This document shows positions 36,670-48,729 of a DNA stretch of 64,000 nucleotides, one piece after another. Location of the stretch: contig JAKCWW010001011.1 of NCBI GenBank assembly GCA_026260175.1, forward strand, positions 1,679-65,678, written 5' to 3'. This DNA comes from Reticulitermes lucifugus (Eukaryota; Arthropoda; Insecta; Blattodea; Rhinotermitidae). The notes beneath the pieces were generated by a model. The model saw only the letters and a program-made list of their open reading frames with translations, did not search any database and was not told the origin of the DNA. The position numbers and the translations under genes were made by a program. The stretch's first letter is position 1, and every line of letters starts with the position of its first letter.

Positions 36670-39600
36670 AACATAGGTACAAAAGACTTTTATCACCATG
36701 TACGTCCAGACGAGCTTCCAGACTTCGATACATCTAAAGAAGTATAGTCATATTTTAGGTGGTGTGTGATTTTGGGGAGAATAACTCTATCGACTACTTC
36801 ATCTGTGAATACATATAGGTTGCTCGTCATTACATCAGTTGTTGTGGACGTGAAGTGGAATTCTTAAATATTCCAGTCTACTCGAGCATCACTCTCTTTC
36901 GGTCAATGTTTACAGTAGTACATTCTACGCTCCCAACCCACCACCGTTCTTTGGATAGAACAGTTTAATTTTGCTGTAAATAAGTCCCAGTCACCTAATC
37001 TTGTGAAGACGGAAATGAACACTCAGATCCTCTTACGGTACCAACATGAACAATGTTCCATGGCTTTGCTTAGTTACATACTGTTAAAGAGGAGGTACGT
37101 ACATTAATCACTGTCGAAACGAAAGCATTAAATTGCGTATGGGGCAGGATATATTGCGAAACATGATACACTGACTTGTGCAGTTTGTAGAAAGCGAATT
37201 GGCAGCCAATAACGCTACAGGCAGGAGAATAAGATGCTGAGACGTTGCCTTATCTCTGCCCTACAGCCGCCGTGGTGCCCTACCGGCACTTAGCTTATAA
37301 CCAGTCAAGTGTAGGTAGCGTTGTATTTGGTCCTGAACACACGAAAAATTGTATCGCAAAACAAATTTTCTTGACTTAATATTTGTATTGGAAATATTGC
37401 TCATTTTGAAGACATTGAAGGTTGTACATTTAAAACAGTGATTAATACGTAATTTCAAAGCCTAAATATTTCACTTATACGAGAGAATGCTAGGAAAATG
37501 AGCCTATTACGAGACAGTTATATAATAGAAAAAAACCCAGTTTTCGCCACAGTCAGTGCTGAAATATGGTCGTAGTGAAGTAAATCGCTTCATTGAGTTC
37601 GTGAAATTTGTCGGTGAGCAACAGAAATTGGCGTGGACGAATACTCTATTTTTTTTTTAATTTTGAAGTTTTCGGCAGGGTTCCGTAATCATAATTTTTT
37701 CTGTCTGGATGTAAATCCAGATATTTAATTTATTTGCACACATTAACTTTTCATAAAAGGGGATATGTTATTTTCAATATGTTATCCCATTACTGAATTA
37801 TCGTTTATATCTCGAGAATACGAGTTCCTATTATGAATGTGTGCAACCACAAGTGCAACGGATGTCATACAGGACGTGGCGACGCTCAAGCTCTGTTCTG
37901 ACAATGAGGGTGCCCACGCAGAGCCCCTGAATCCATAAAACGAAAGGGTCATGAAATAATTAAATAAATAATTAAGTGAGGTTTACTGTGACTTCTCGGA
38001 CACCCTGTTCATTTAAATTAATCCTCCATGTCTTAACGTTCCTGGCAGTCGCGCACCCAGAATCTTTTACTGGAAGGGAGGGGGCTGACCCTGAAGCCAC
38101 ATAAAAGTTTTGTTTGGTTTTGAACTATGTTGTAAAAATCATGTCATAAATATAACTGTAACACAACAACGGTTGCAAATGCCTTTGTACGCATATAAAT
38201 ATAAACACATTGTCTTCGATTATTTCACATAATTTAAATTACAAAATCTAATCTTCTTGTCTGCTATAAGTTCATTTACGATTTCCTAAGCTTTTATTTT
38301 ATTTTAAAAATTTTCAATTTAGGCCTACTACATCTTATCTGACTTCAATGGCTGATTCCAACTGAAAAATAAATCAAGGAAGACTTTTATATCGTGTATA
38401 CAAAATCTGTGTTTTTAATTGGAATTTAGGGTGGGAGGGAGGCTGCAGGCCGGCAGCGTTTTCTTTGGGCGCGACTTTTCCTGGCGAAGTAAATTGCAAA
38501 AATTATTCCGTAACATACCCAGGAAACGCACCCCACTATTGCGCATGCAGGGTGCGTCATCTTGTCTCTGCTACGTTTGCCCATCTTCACTGTCTACTAA
38601 TTCAAGCGCACAATTTAAAGCCGACATTTACGATCACTGTAAAAGCTTAGAGCTGTAGCTATTTGATTTACGTAGATGCCAATTTTGACACAACTCCGAC
38701 AATGGCTTATCACAACGGGTGGTGCAACTACATCATAATTTTTGTTGGGCCTTACTGTGTGACGCCGTGCAGTTTTATAGATAATAAGAGTGTTTTTGAG
38801 GAACTTATTTTCTTCTCTTCTTCAGAGGTACCATATGCTATGCTTTCTATTATTGAAACAACACACTGAAATGAATCAAAGGAACATTTGCATGTAATGT
38901 AATAAGCTCAAAAATAGATTACTCCAGATATCCTGGTAGGCAGTACGGTTAGACAAACGTAATAAAATAGTGATTTAAATTGTAATTAAGGCTATTTTAA
39001 AATATTTTAATATGTATGGTACAAACATTCCAAATGGCACTAATATAGGCATTAGCATGTTCAGAGATGACGAATTCGTTCAGGATGAAATGCAAATGTC
39101 AAGACATCTTCTCGTAATGTCGCATTAAGCCCGTGCTCTACTTAATAGATAGTTAAATTAATTCGAAGTTTATATGCACTGCTATTTGCACTGTACTTTT
39201 TTATTTTCTTCAATATGTTTCGAAGCATATGGACCATTACCAAGTTTTTAAATACAAAATAACAAGTATAAGTGTTCTTATATAATTACATTTAAGTGGC
39301 GTTTACAGTAATATATATTCAAAGTAAATCTGTGCAATACAGCCTTCAAATATATATATATATATATATTTATTTACATATATACCCTATAAATAGAGAG
39401 AGAGAGAGAGATTGGGAGACAGACTTAAACGACGTATTAAGCAGATTTATATACATTCACTTTAGCAGTTTCAATCATTTTAACAGCACCTTATTAACTA
39501 CATATTATACATTTGATGCTTAAGCATGACTGACCTGCACTATCTTAAATTTCATGCCAATGTGCACATTATCTTCCTCCTTAGTACCGTTGCGTTCAGT

Positions 39601-40420
39601 GAAATTAACACACGGCACGTCACAGCCATCGGTTTCCATGGTTACGATGCAGCTTCATTTCTGCCTGACGTCACAGCTCTGTTAAGACTAGGGGTATACC
39701 GATGAGTGGGAGTGACATCGCGTGGACCAGTTTCTATCGTCACAATAGTTTAGTCTACATATGGCATCGATATATGCTGACCAAAGTAATTAAGAACGCA
39801 TCTCATTTTGAGTGCTTCCAAAACTTTCTGGCAATATCGTTTGAGTTGTTTAGGTTCATTGAAGTATCAATCTGTGATGATAACAAGATGCGATTGACAG
39901 TTTTTATTTCATTGAGTAACTAAGATTCAATGAAATATTAAATGGCGACGATATCCTTCGATGCGATTTAGAAGTGGTGTTTCCTATTGACGAACCAACA
40001 GATTCTTTATATAAATGTCACTTTATTGTATTTAATTTGACTGTTATTCTTTATCAAACATTTCGTTCTAGTACTTCAGATTCATTCAAAAGGTCGGTTA
40101 AGTAACTGACATTATTAAAATACTAAACATTAATCAAAGCGAACTGAAAGTCTTGATGGATTGGTCGTCGTCGTTTTATATTGCTAATAGAGAGATGCAT
40201 ATGCTTTCATACTATTTAATCGGATAGTGATTGTGGTTGTGTTTTAACTAAATATTTTAAAAAATGTTAAAATACACAAATAGCATGTTTTCTTAAGACA
40301 CTTAATTTCCAAACCCAATAATTGCTTTTAACCACAAAAAGTTTACTTTAAAATTTGATTTTTTCAAGATTTTAATACAATATACTAAAAACTATAATAC
40401 TTTCACATGTTCATATATAT
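36670..40420. other. Unannotated A+T-rich DNA
   Basis: No gene recognised. At 37990-38012 the sequence CTTCTCGGACACCCTGTTC (inverted: ACAGGGTGTCCGAGAAG) resembles the end of a DNA transposon, but no partner end was found. (TA)n and (GA)n runs lie at about 39350-39412. A CRE-like TGACGTCA occurs at 39666-39673, with no gene to regulate in view. Confidence 0.4.
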
Positions 40421-40424
40421 ATGT

Positions 40425-40470
40425 TCTTGATAATGGCCCACAAGAATCGAGTGTTTTGGAGACCTAATAA
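40425..40470 (+). ncRNA. Very decayed hammerhead-like motif
   Basis: TTGATAATGGCCCACAAGAA followed by TCGAGTGTTTTGGAGACC keeps the spacing of the motif seen at 36.5 and 46.3 kb, but both the core and GAAA are mutated. A TATATATATATG run precedes it. It is recognisable only by comparison. Confidence 0.2.
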
Positions 40471-41880
40471 ATTGAGTGGGTTTTCTCAGCCTCAGTGTAA
40501 ATATATGTTCTTTTAAAAACTGGTAAAGAAAATTTTTATTCGCAGACGTACAAAAAAATACGGTTGTTTTTTAAATTTTTTAGCATGGTTGATAGCTGTA
40601 TAGTATGCGGAATTACAAGGTTTTAGTAACAGATAGACAGTCCTCCAGCATGAAAACTTTCAATTATCGACGAATTCGCTCACAGATTTCGTGTGGCGTT
40701 AGCCCAATTTTTGCTCAGTGACAAAACACTCTTCCACTCGCTTTAGTTGCCATGTACGTCAGCACATTCCGCTTCTTCTCTTAAATAGATTTTCTCGTTT
40801 CTACTATCAGCTTTTGTATTTCCCATTGACTTTTTGAACAATTTGCCATCGTGGTTTCATTTGTCCATTTCTGAAGGCAATGCGAAATCACACATCCAAA
40901 CCAACGCTGGGACTTTAGTAACGGACCGTCTCTTCGCTGCGTTCGATACGTACAACAATAATAAATGCATTTCAAATATTTAGGCAGTTTATTTCAGAGA
41001 AATGGCAAGATATATTTGTGTGGCGAGGGGAGCGTTTTTCTCAAAGTTACGATTGATGTATCCTAATGAAAAAGTGGCTTTTATGCAAAACAGTATGACT
41101 ATATGTCGTGGAATGTGTGGAATACCAGTACATATTTTAAATGAAAAACTAATTTAATATTTAAAATTATCTTTGAGAATAAAGGCTTCCATTTTAAAAT
41201 CGCAAGGTAACACTTGAAATAATTATTGAAAAGGAAGTCCATTTTTATGAGACAATATTTATATCCAGGTAGTCTCTTGATGTTAATATCAGTGTTTTTT
41301 ACACAGTAGGCCTATTGCTGTTTAACTGGTAATTATATTCATTTCATTGCCGAAGGATTCGGTGAAATAAATCCATAACATTAAACACTGTAGTTTCTAA
41401 AATCGAATATAAATAGAATTGTGCTTCTAATGTGGGACTGAAAATTACCCCTTTGCAAATATTACATATAATTTACACTCTATAATCTGATTGTTTGTTC
41501 TGTTACTATAAGCAGTAATTTTATATTAGTTAATATAGCTCTGACTTTAGAAACATTATGTTCAAGTTTTTAATAGAGTTACCTAATTGAAAATACGAGT
41601 CTCTTTATCATTCAAATGAGAGTTGCTTTAAGATGGACTGAAAAATAAACACCAGTTTAATTTTCTAAATAGTGATGATTTTGTACGTCAACAAAGATAT
41701 TCTTTAAAAAATAGTTTCATAAGCAGAACATATATATTTTCTGTAACATTAGGTACTCTTTTCCCGAAAAGTCAAAGTAATTTCACCAGGGGTTGTGTTG
41801 ACCGGGAAATATATAATTGCAGATTTAACGATGTTTGACTTAAGGTACGTAGTAGAAGTTACAGTGCTGCAGATTGTGTA
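40471..41880. other. Unannotated A+T-rich DNA
   Basis: No feature recognised. Confidence 0.4.
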
Positions 41881-41889
41881 ACGATAGGT

Positions 41890-43970
41890 GGAACAGCATG
41901 TTTTAAGTCCGTCATGCAGTGGTTAAATAGTGAAATCCGCCTTCCTTGATCGGATTGAAAACTGGTTGCCTAATATGGGCTTGACGTCTTTTAGGAAGGA
42001 CAGAAGATAATTATCTTAGGTCGTGTCGATAAAGGTAGCCTTTTCCGGTTTTCTTTGATGGTCATCCGTAGTTCCTGCAAGGCCCAAGGCCATCGCTAGA
42101 TGTGGGCTCCAGCAAGTCCATTCTCTGGCGTCAGTCTCACTCCTTAGTGGCACGAGGAATTTCGTAGTCGGGAACGGTGGTGCTGTTTGGGTATAACTTT
42201 AGTTGAATTTTCCCTTTTCTTGCTTGTTGTTGGAATGGCTTTTGCAGGTGCACCTTTCTGCAACTGTCAAGTTTGGGGACTCCTGTCTCCATTCTTCGGG
42301 TTTTGGCTCCGGCCCTATCGAGGTTTCGAAATCTTGTCTCTACTTGAATGAAGGAAACTGAATTTTCGAACTTGAACGCTAGTATAGCTCTCAAGGAGAG
42401 TGAGAACAGCTTCTTGCCGTCAAAGGTATGTCAGAGGGCTCTTTGAGTTTCGGCGCTTGCCTCTGTGATTTTGTTCTAATTCGCGCCTACAGCGTGGATT
42501 TTCAAATAGGCCCTTTGCAGCTTAATGAAGTTTTATAGGGCCTGACAAAAGAATTCGGTCACTATCATTGAGTCATTGCAATTCCGTACAAATGATTTTT
42601 ACCTTTTCTTTCCTTGCATACATGCGTTTGCCTCTTGGTTTATCTTCTTTAGCTATAGCCCATCGAAATTCAAATCAGTCCTTTCAATCCACTCAACAAC
42701 AACTCTATGTCTAAACAATTCAATTCCTGCAATCAATGGATCAAGTGTCTTTCTATATCACGGGAGTTGAATCGCAGGGATACATAGAATATATCTGACA
42801 AAATGAGGTAAAAGATGGCGATCCAAGAGGGCGGTGAAAAAGGAGTTCTTTTGCAAAGTAAGTAGACCCTGTGAAGGGCTGCAATGGGATAGGCTGCAGA
42901 GGACTTATCACCGACTAGTCCTCACGGGTAAGCTGGTAGGTTCAAAACGGTGAAATTGAGAAAGTGATGAAGTGATAAAAAGTGATGCAAAGCATATAAC
43001 AAGCAGTCTTTAATGCCGGACCGAGCACATCACCGTGAACTTCAATATCTGTCACTATGCAACGCGAATATCACCAGCTTATCATCGAGCAGCCCCACGA
43101 CGAAAACCCTCTCTATGCGACGATGAGGTCTTTAGAAATTCTGAGACTTGGTACAATAAGCAGAGGCGAGGAGGACGGCATTATTGGGCTTCGTGGGCAC
43201 CATGTCGAGTTAACTATGTAGCAGAATTCGTATGAAGAAGAGTATATGCATGTGATCCTGCGAAGTACCTGGGGTATATCAAACAATACTGAGAGGCCTC
43301 CTTCGCTATCTGATGGAATAATTGAGTGCTTTCATGAAATCAAACCTGCGTTCCTGTTCATGTTGTTTGGACAAAGCTTCAAGATTATGGTTCCGCTGTT
43401 GAGCCGATCTATGTATCCGGGTGTGCTGGAGGAGTTACTGGTGTCCTGGAGTTTTATGTGGTTGTCGTGATACAATCTCCGCTGCTCCACGGCCGACTGC
43501 TCTAGTTCTACCAAGTGTATGTGATTGTGGTGGCATTCCTTTAACCTGCTTTCAATGTCTCCATTGAAAGCAGGTTAAAGGAATGCCGGTCTGTTCTATT
43601 TAGACCTGACCATACTTGCAGGGGATGCTGGAGGCACCGGTCTCCAGTCGCAGGGGTCGTTAACAGAAAGAACATGCTGAATATTTTCATGAACGGCAGA
43701 CAACTAATTTTGCAGTTATGCCTAAGAGGAAACCACTGATACTCTTTTTTTGAAGCCTCGAAGTAAGACAGGAAGGAGATCAAGGTTGATTTCTAAGTGG
43801 GGCATTACGTCCTCGCAGTTGAGGGCATGGAATATCTATTTCGGGTTTGATCCGTTTTTGGACCTTGAACTCCTGAAGATGAAGTCTACAGGTTCTGGCG
43901 AAAATAAGGGAATTACCAGGGACGCAGCGCGACTTCCCTGAAGACAGAAATCCTAGTTACTGTACGTTTT
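41890..43970. other. Unidentified, less A+T-rich segment
   Basis: This 2-kb segment differs in composition from its A+T-rich flanks. It holds several short frames on both strands: 42137-42394 minus, 43035-43235 plus, 43541-43783 minus and 43750-43941 plus. None shows a domain I recognise, and none chains into a longer gene by obvious splice sites. It contains the 26-bp palindrome listed separately. It may be a decayed mobile element or part of a transcript; I cannot tell which. Confidence 0.3.
43532..43587. repeat. Perfect 26-bp inverted repeat with a 4-base loop
   Basis: The left arm 43532-43557 (GGCATTCCTTTAACC then TGCTTTCAATG) and the right arm 43562-43587 (CATTGAAAGCAGG then TTAAAGGAATGCC) are exact reverse complements around TCTC. 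A transcript of either strand would form a long hairpin. The pairing stops abruptly at both outer ends. There are no flanking duplications or T-tract that would suggest a transposon end or terminator. Confidence 0.95.
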
Positions 43971-43974
43971 CGAA

Positions 43975-44840
43975 CTCTTGTCATCAATATGGTATACTCT
44001 ATTAATTTAACTTTCCTATTCCTAAGAATAAAATTATGAGACTTATTTCTGTCCCTATTAGTAAATCTCCTCATATTCGATGTACCTATATATAAATTCG
44101 TGTGGATTAATTACTTTTATTTAGTGAATTTGTTTTTTCTCCACAAATTTGTTTATGACGTAATCGTCATTATCTTCCTATATACTAAGATTTAGGAACT
44201 ATGATTCACGACAAAATATGATAAATGAAGTTTCGAATGTTAGTTACATTTCCGACACTTTAGGTACTGACACATTTTTTTCACTTCGTGTTTCTAAAAT
44301 TATTTATATTCTATGCTTCTCTCTGTAACCGATACAATTATACCGTCTCTCTCTTTCTCTCGGTCTCACTTTACCTCACATACTCTTGTATACACTTCCC
44401 ATGCAGCAGTACACAGCAAATTAATTGGCTTCCTCGTCCCGTAGAGTGCTAACGAATTTTGTACTTTTATCTCCGTACACACTACAGGTAATGAACGTCG
44501 TACCTGCTCCCATCTTTAACTTTGTCTTCCCTTAATTGGGCAGACGTTCAGTGTTGTATGTTTTAATGTTTGCACGCAGGAATTTATTAAATCTTGCGCC
44601 GTTAAGGAGCACAATAATCCAAGCAAAATGTGAAGAGTAGTTTCACTTCTGAAATGCTACGTAATCCCGAATTTCCCCTAAGAATTATCCTCACATGTAA
44701 AGTGTAGTGTGTAATATATAACAAATATTTGTACTAAAATCTAAACCTTTCATTTAAAAATCATTTGTTGTTCCTTTACATTTTGAACGTAGCAATGTGA
44801 AGTGATTAAAGTAAACCAAATCAAAATATGGGTATAAAGG
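43975..44840. other. Unannotated A+T-rich DNA
   Basis: Nothing recognised before the microsatellite, apart from a short CTCTCTCT run near 44345-44365. Confidence 0.4.
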
Positions 44841-44847
44841 CCTATAA

Positions 44848-45367
44848 GATAGACAGACAGACAGAGAGAAAACAAACAGAGATACAGACAGATGGATAGA
44901 TAGGTAGATAAGTAGACAGGTAGATAGGTATATAGATCGGTAGGGTGCTAGCTAGATACATAGATAGATAGATAGACAGACAGAGAGACAGAGAGAGACA
45001 GAAAGACAGATAGACAGACATACAGACAGACAGACAGACAGATAGATAGATAGATAGATAGATATATAGATAGACAGATAGATAGATATATAGATAGATA
45101 GATAGATAGATAGATAGACAGACAGATAAACAGATAGATAGATAGATAGGTAGGTAGGTAGGTAGGTAGGTAGGTAGGTGGGTGGGTAGATAGATAGATG
45201 GATAAGTAGATACATAGACAGATAGATAGAATATATCTAGATATATAGAGAGATAAAAAATATCGATAGATAGGTAGGTAGGTTGGTAGGTAGGTTGGTA
45301 GGTAGGTAGATTGGTAGGTGGGTTTAGATACATAGATGGATAAGTAGATAAATAGATGAATAGACAC

Positions 45368-45401
<34 letters not shown>

Positions 45402-45600
45402 GGGTTGGTAGATAGACAGATAGATATATCGATAGGTAGGTAGGTCGGTCGGTCGGTAGATAGGTAGGTTGATACGTAGGTAGGTAGGTAGGCGGGTGGG
45501 TGGGTAGATAGATGGATAAGTAGATAGGTAGTTATAGATAAATAGATAGATAGATAGATAGACAGACAGATAGACAGACAAATAGATAAACAGATAATTA
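44848..45600. repeat. Compound GATA/GACA/GGTA microsatellite
   Basis: About 750 bases of tetranucleotide repeats in blocks: GACA/GAGA-rich at the start, then GATA, GGTA (about 45147-45187), GATA, GGTA/GGTT (about 45269-45325), GATA, GGTC/GGTA (about 45433-45515) and GATA/GACA again. The long minus-strand frames (Tyr-Leu-Ser-Ile and Tyr-Leu-Pro-Thr strings, up to 236 codons) are products of the period. Blocks alternate rather than blend, suggesting repeated expansion of variant units. Confidence 0.95.
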
Positions 45601-45916
45601 TATAAATTAGATAAATTGTTTTTTGTTGTAGAATGTTTTGGGAAAATGAGGAAAGCAAATAGCCGAATATTTAATTAGAAGTGTCTGCTTGGTGCTTCTC
45701 TCCCCTTGGGGTTATTGCTGTTTGCCACATCCTTAGGAATAGGTACAAACAATTGCGAAAGTAAAACACATGCTTTTACTTTAAGTGACTCTCCAAACAT
45801 TATGATGCCAGCCTAATTTACCCCTATTGTCAGAAGTTTCAAATACATTAATTGTGTATATATATTTATAGTCCGACAAATGTACAATTTAATCACAATG
45901 ATTGTGTAATTTCACT

Positions 45917-45961
45917 GTCCTACATGTTTCGAACCCTTAATTTGGGTTCATCTTCAGGAAC
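45917..45961 (-). ncRNA. Hammerhead-ribozyme-like fold
   Basis: On the minus strand: stem I GTTC with GGAC (one T-G wobble), core CTGAAGA, an extra T, stem II GAACCC-AAATTAA-GGGTTC (6 pairs), GAAA, palindromic CATG and TA. Compared with the 36.5-kb fold, the stems have different sequences but remain paired. It lies 350 bases from the plus-strand fold at 46.3 kb, pointing away from it. A short TATATATATTTATA run lies just outside. Confidence 0.5.
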
Positions 45962-46309
45962 TCGTTATCTCAAATTGACACAAGTCACAACGCAACCAGC
46001 CGGTGCAGATCACAACACAGAACACGTAACAACATAATACAGGGTAACTTCAACCTACTCGAGTAAACCTGTATACAAAACAAGACTGCCATTAATTTTA
46101 TAAACAACATTACATATGTAATTTTTAAGGAAACTTTTAACCTTTTATGGAAACTAGAATAACACATTCCCCTGGATTTTACATAATTCGACAGTTGGAG
46201 GTAATAATACCATAATCCATTGGGAATTAAGATTTATTTTATTCTATGTGGATGTACAAGTTGTTTAAAAATTGAACTAATAGATGTAAAGCATATGTAA
46301 AACTTTGAA
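45962..46309. other. Spacer between the two hammerhead-like folds
   Basis: About 350 bases with no frame or known motif. It corresponds in position to the spacer plus inner arms of the 36.3-kb and 61.9-kb elements, but no clear inverted pairing across it was found. Confidence 0.3.
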
Positions 46310-46350
46310 CCCCTGAGGATGGCTTGTTGAAAGCCGAAACATATGTAGGG
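46310..46350 (+). ncRNA. Hammerhead-ribozyme-like fold
   Basis: Stem I CCC with GGG, core CTGAGGA, an extra T, stem II GGCTT-GTTG-AAGCC (5 pairs), GAAA, palindromic CATATG and TA. The flanking 3' sequence (about 46351-46395: GAGAATATAGTGCATATGTTGG) aligns with the outer part of the 36.5-kb right arm (GAGAATAAAAGGTGCATTCG, then TTGG). The terminal AAGATGCACGGTGAA at 46415-46429 is shared, inverted, with 36259-36273. It is therefore the same family. Confidence 0.55.
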
Positions 46351-46439
46351 GCAACTGACTTACTTATGAGAATATAGTGCATATGTTGGTTTCTAAAACT
46401 TTTAATTAGTTATCAAGATGCACGGTGAATACAACGCGA

Positions 46440-48665
46440 AATAAACAAACACATTATCTGATAATTTAATGTCTAAATTTGAGTACATGAAAGAAACTGC
46501 CTTTACGTTACACTGACCTCTGCTTAAAGAAGGTTTTGAAAATGTCAACCTCTGACGCAGCACACTTCTGCTGCTCGGTTTGCAAGCGCTCGTAAATGTG
46601 CAGAGATAAGCCTGGAATTTGCTTACGTCACCCGCCAGATGTTCAAAGTCACGTAGCCTATATACCAATTTATGAGTTGTAGGTGCGGCTCAGTGGAGTG
46701 CATTTACAAGAATTGCAAAGAAACCGTAACACAATAACAGTTGAGACTAGTACCGCCTTTAGAGGAATGTTTTTATCACAAATACCTAAGAAATTTTCTC
46801 CCACAGGAACGTCCGGAGCTCATAAAATACCCTGTATGTATCATCATCACCATTTAGCGCCTTAAAATACTGATATACCTTTACTCCAACGACTTTCGTG
46901 AGCTAGATGACATTCCGTTACCATTTCGCAGTATGAAGTGGCCTGCTTTAAGAGACTAGAATTCTGACTTTAGTGAAGAACGTGTAACTGGTGTAACTGT
47001 GCAAACAATGTAAGCAGAATGGAGGTTTTCATTGTTTGTTGGTCGGTAGGTAACTATGAATTGAGTATTTCCATCTACATCGTCAACTTCAGGTTTTACG
47101 GAACAGACCCAATGGTCTATTCAACTTAAGAATGAACCTGAATACCTTCACCAAAACAAAAAAAACTGACTTTAGAAAGAACGACATTTCTACTTGGCCA
47201 AATAACATAAGTACTCGTAAAGTAATCTTTTTAGGAAGACAGGTAAGTCGTGACTCACTATATGAATTGCAGACCTGATGTTTCATCCGGTGTGGAGCAG
47301 GAAGTCCGACAGTCCTGAGAGAGTAGCTTGCAGGCCTCACACTTAAGCTGCCACTGGGGCGTAAAGACTAATTAAGAGCTACCATTCAGTTCGGTGCTAC
47401 TTGCTGCAGAATGCTTCACACACCGTAATTTGATCCTATGAACACTCGCTCTTTCCAAGTATTGAATTTGACGATGTAGCAGAGCGATATCAAGCTACAG
47501 CCAAACCATATGGAAGACGGAAGAGCTTGACTGTACGCCCAGAGTAACCACATTGACCACAGTCTCTTCTCTTCAGCTTGGGTCTATTGCAGGAAGCTAT
47601 CAGTATCTAGGAATATACAGCGTCCGTAGTAGGATGAATGGTAAATCTTGAATTGGGAAATATTGAAAGAATGTGGTCGTGGCATAATCGCTGTAACATC
47701 CCGTGATTTCCTCGGGGAGTAAGGGAAGAACAGAAAAATACTTTAGAATAACTGGTTTCCCGTCAAAATGAGAACCGTACGCTTCCAAATAAAAGTCTAG
47801 AAGATTTTTGTTATAGAAACCTGCTCGATATAGACCACATTTAAAAGTTTAAAGTCGCTTAACAATACAATAGATTTCCCTCCAGCTCAGAGCAGAAACT
47901 TCTTAGAAGTGTTCAATAGACACAACAGGAAGATAAATGGAGTTCACATTCTCACGCGTCATTTCTAAACACCTATTATCACCCTCAGCGCTTAGGTTTA
48001 AGACTGAGCGATAAATACTTTCTCACATTGATATGCTTTCTACTTTTCCCGCCCATCGTATTCCCTTTTGTCTCATTTTCTTAAGGCAAAACGTGATATA
48101 TATGAAACTGTTTAAAGTGCGCCAAGTTAGTTCCGAAAATTACGCTAGGCACAAGTTCTGATAAGCTCCCAGCCTGTTTTCTTAGGGGGAGGGGGATTGA
48201 GACATCAGATTTTACACTTACAAAATAAGCGTTAACTTTGTGGTCTCATGTATTTTAGAATTCTAAATTTCAAAGTTTTTATAAGTACCAGACAAAAACT
48301 CTTATTTTCATTCGTATTATACTTCGGTTTGAACGGGTTAGGTCCTGCCTTATGCTATGTGCTGGTTCACAAATAATGTTAATTACCAGCCCATAAGAAG
48401 ACATGTAGCACGCATTAAAGACATGCACTATGCCTTCTATACTGTGTTCGGAAAGCTTCAATAAAAGTTACCACTCGGTGGACCGATTTATGGAAGTGGG
48501 TTACTGTTGGAACTCGTCTAAAAACTAGGTTGAGAGGTGCGGGCTGGATTAATTTTGTTTAGAATAAAATGCGATGACAGTCTTTTAGAAGTGGAATAAT
48601 GAAGCTTTCGGTTCCATGAAATTAACGAATGTTAACGGAAGGACTCTATAAATATAAAGTTTACT
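46440..48665. other. Unannotated DNA
   Basis: No gene or element recognised. The frames at 46402-46668 minus and 47089-47340 minus have no recognisable domains. Confidence 0.4.
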
Positions 48666-48667
48666 GT

Positions 48668-48728
48668 CTGTTGTGATGTGATAGGAGATAAAGGTAACAG
48701 GTTCCTCTGAAACGTCGGTACCTATGCA
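48668..48728 (+). ncRNA. Decayed hammerhead-like motif
   Basis: GTGATGTGATAGGAGATAAA, GGTAACAGGTTCCTC, TGAAACGTCGGTACC. The 3' part, GAAACGTCGGTA, is identical to that of the motif at 52.4 kb (12 of 12 bases), but the CTGANGA core is destroyed. Confidence 0.25.
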
Positions 48729-48729
48729 C

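Noticed and set aside
37670-37700. GGGTTCCGTA block as a lepidopteran-type repeat
   Set aside because: Only about 10 bases match the familiar string; the flanks do not.
37990-38012. Inverted ACAGGGTGTCCGAGAAG as the end of a DNA transposon
   Set aside because: Only one end was found, with no transposase and no partner within several kb; mentioned but not called.
39666-39673. TGACGTCA cyclic-AMP response element (another at 21540-21547)
   Set aside because: An 8-base palindrome is expected by chance at this scale, and no gene is in view.
43860-43915. CCTGAAGATGAAGTC with a later GGCGAAAA as another hammerhead motif
   Set aside because: The sequence between them cannot form stem II, and stem I is absent.
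44842-45658. Minus-strand frames up to 236 codons
   Set aside because: Pure products of the GATA/GGTA array (Tyr-Leu-Ser and Tyr-Leu-Pro-Thr strings).
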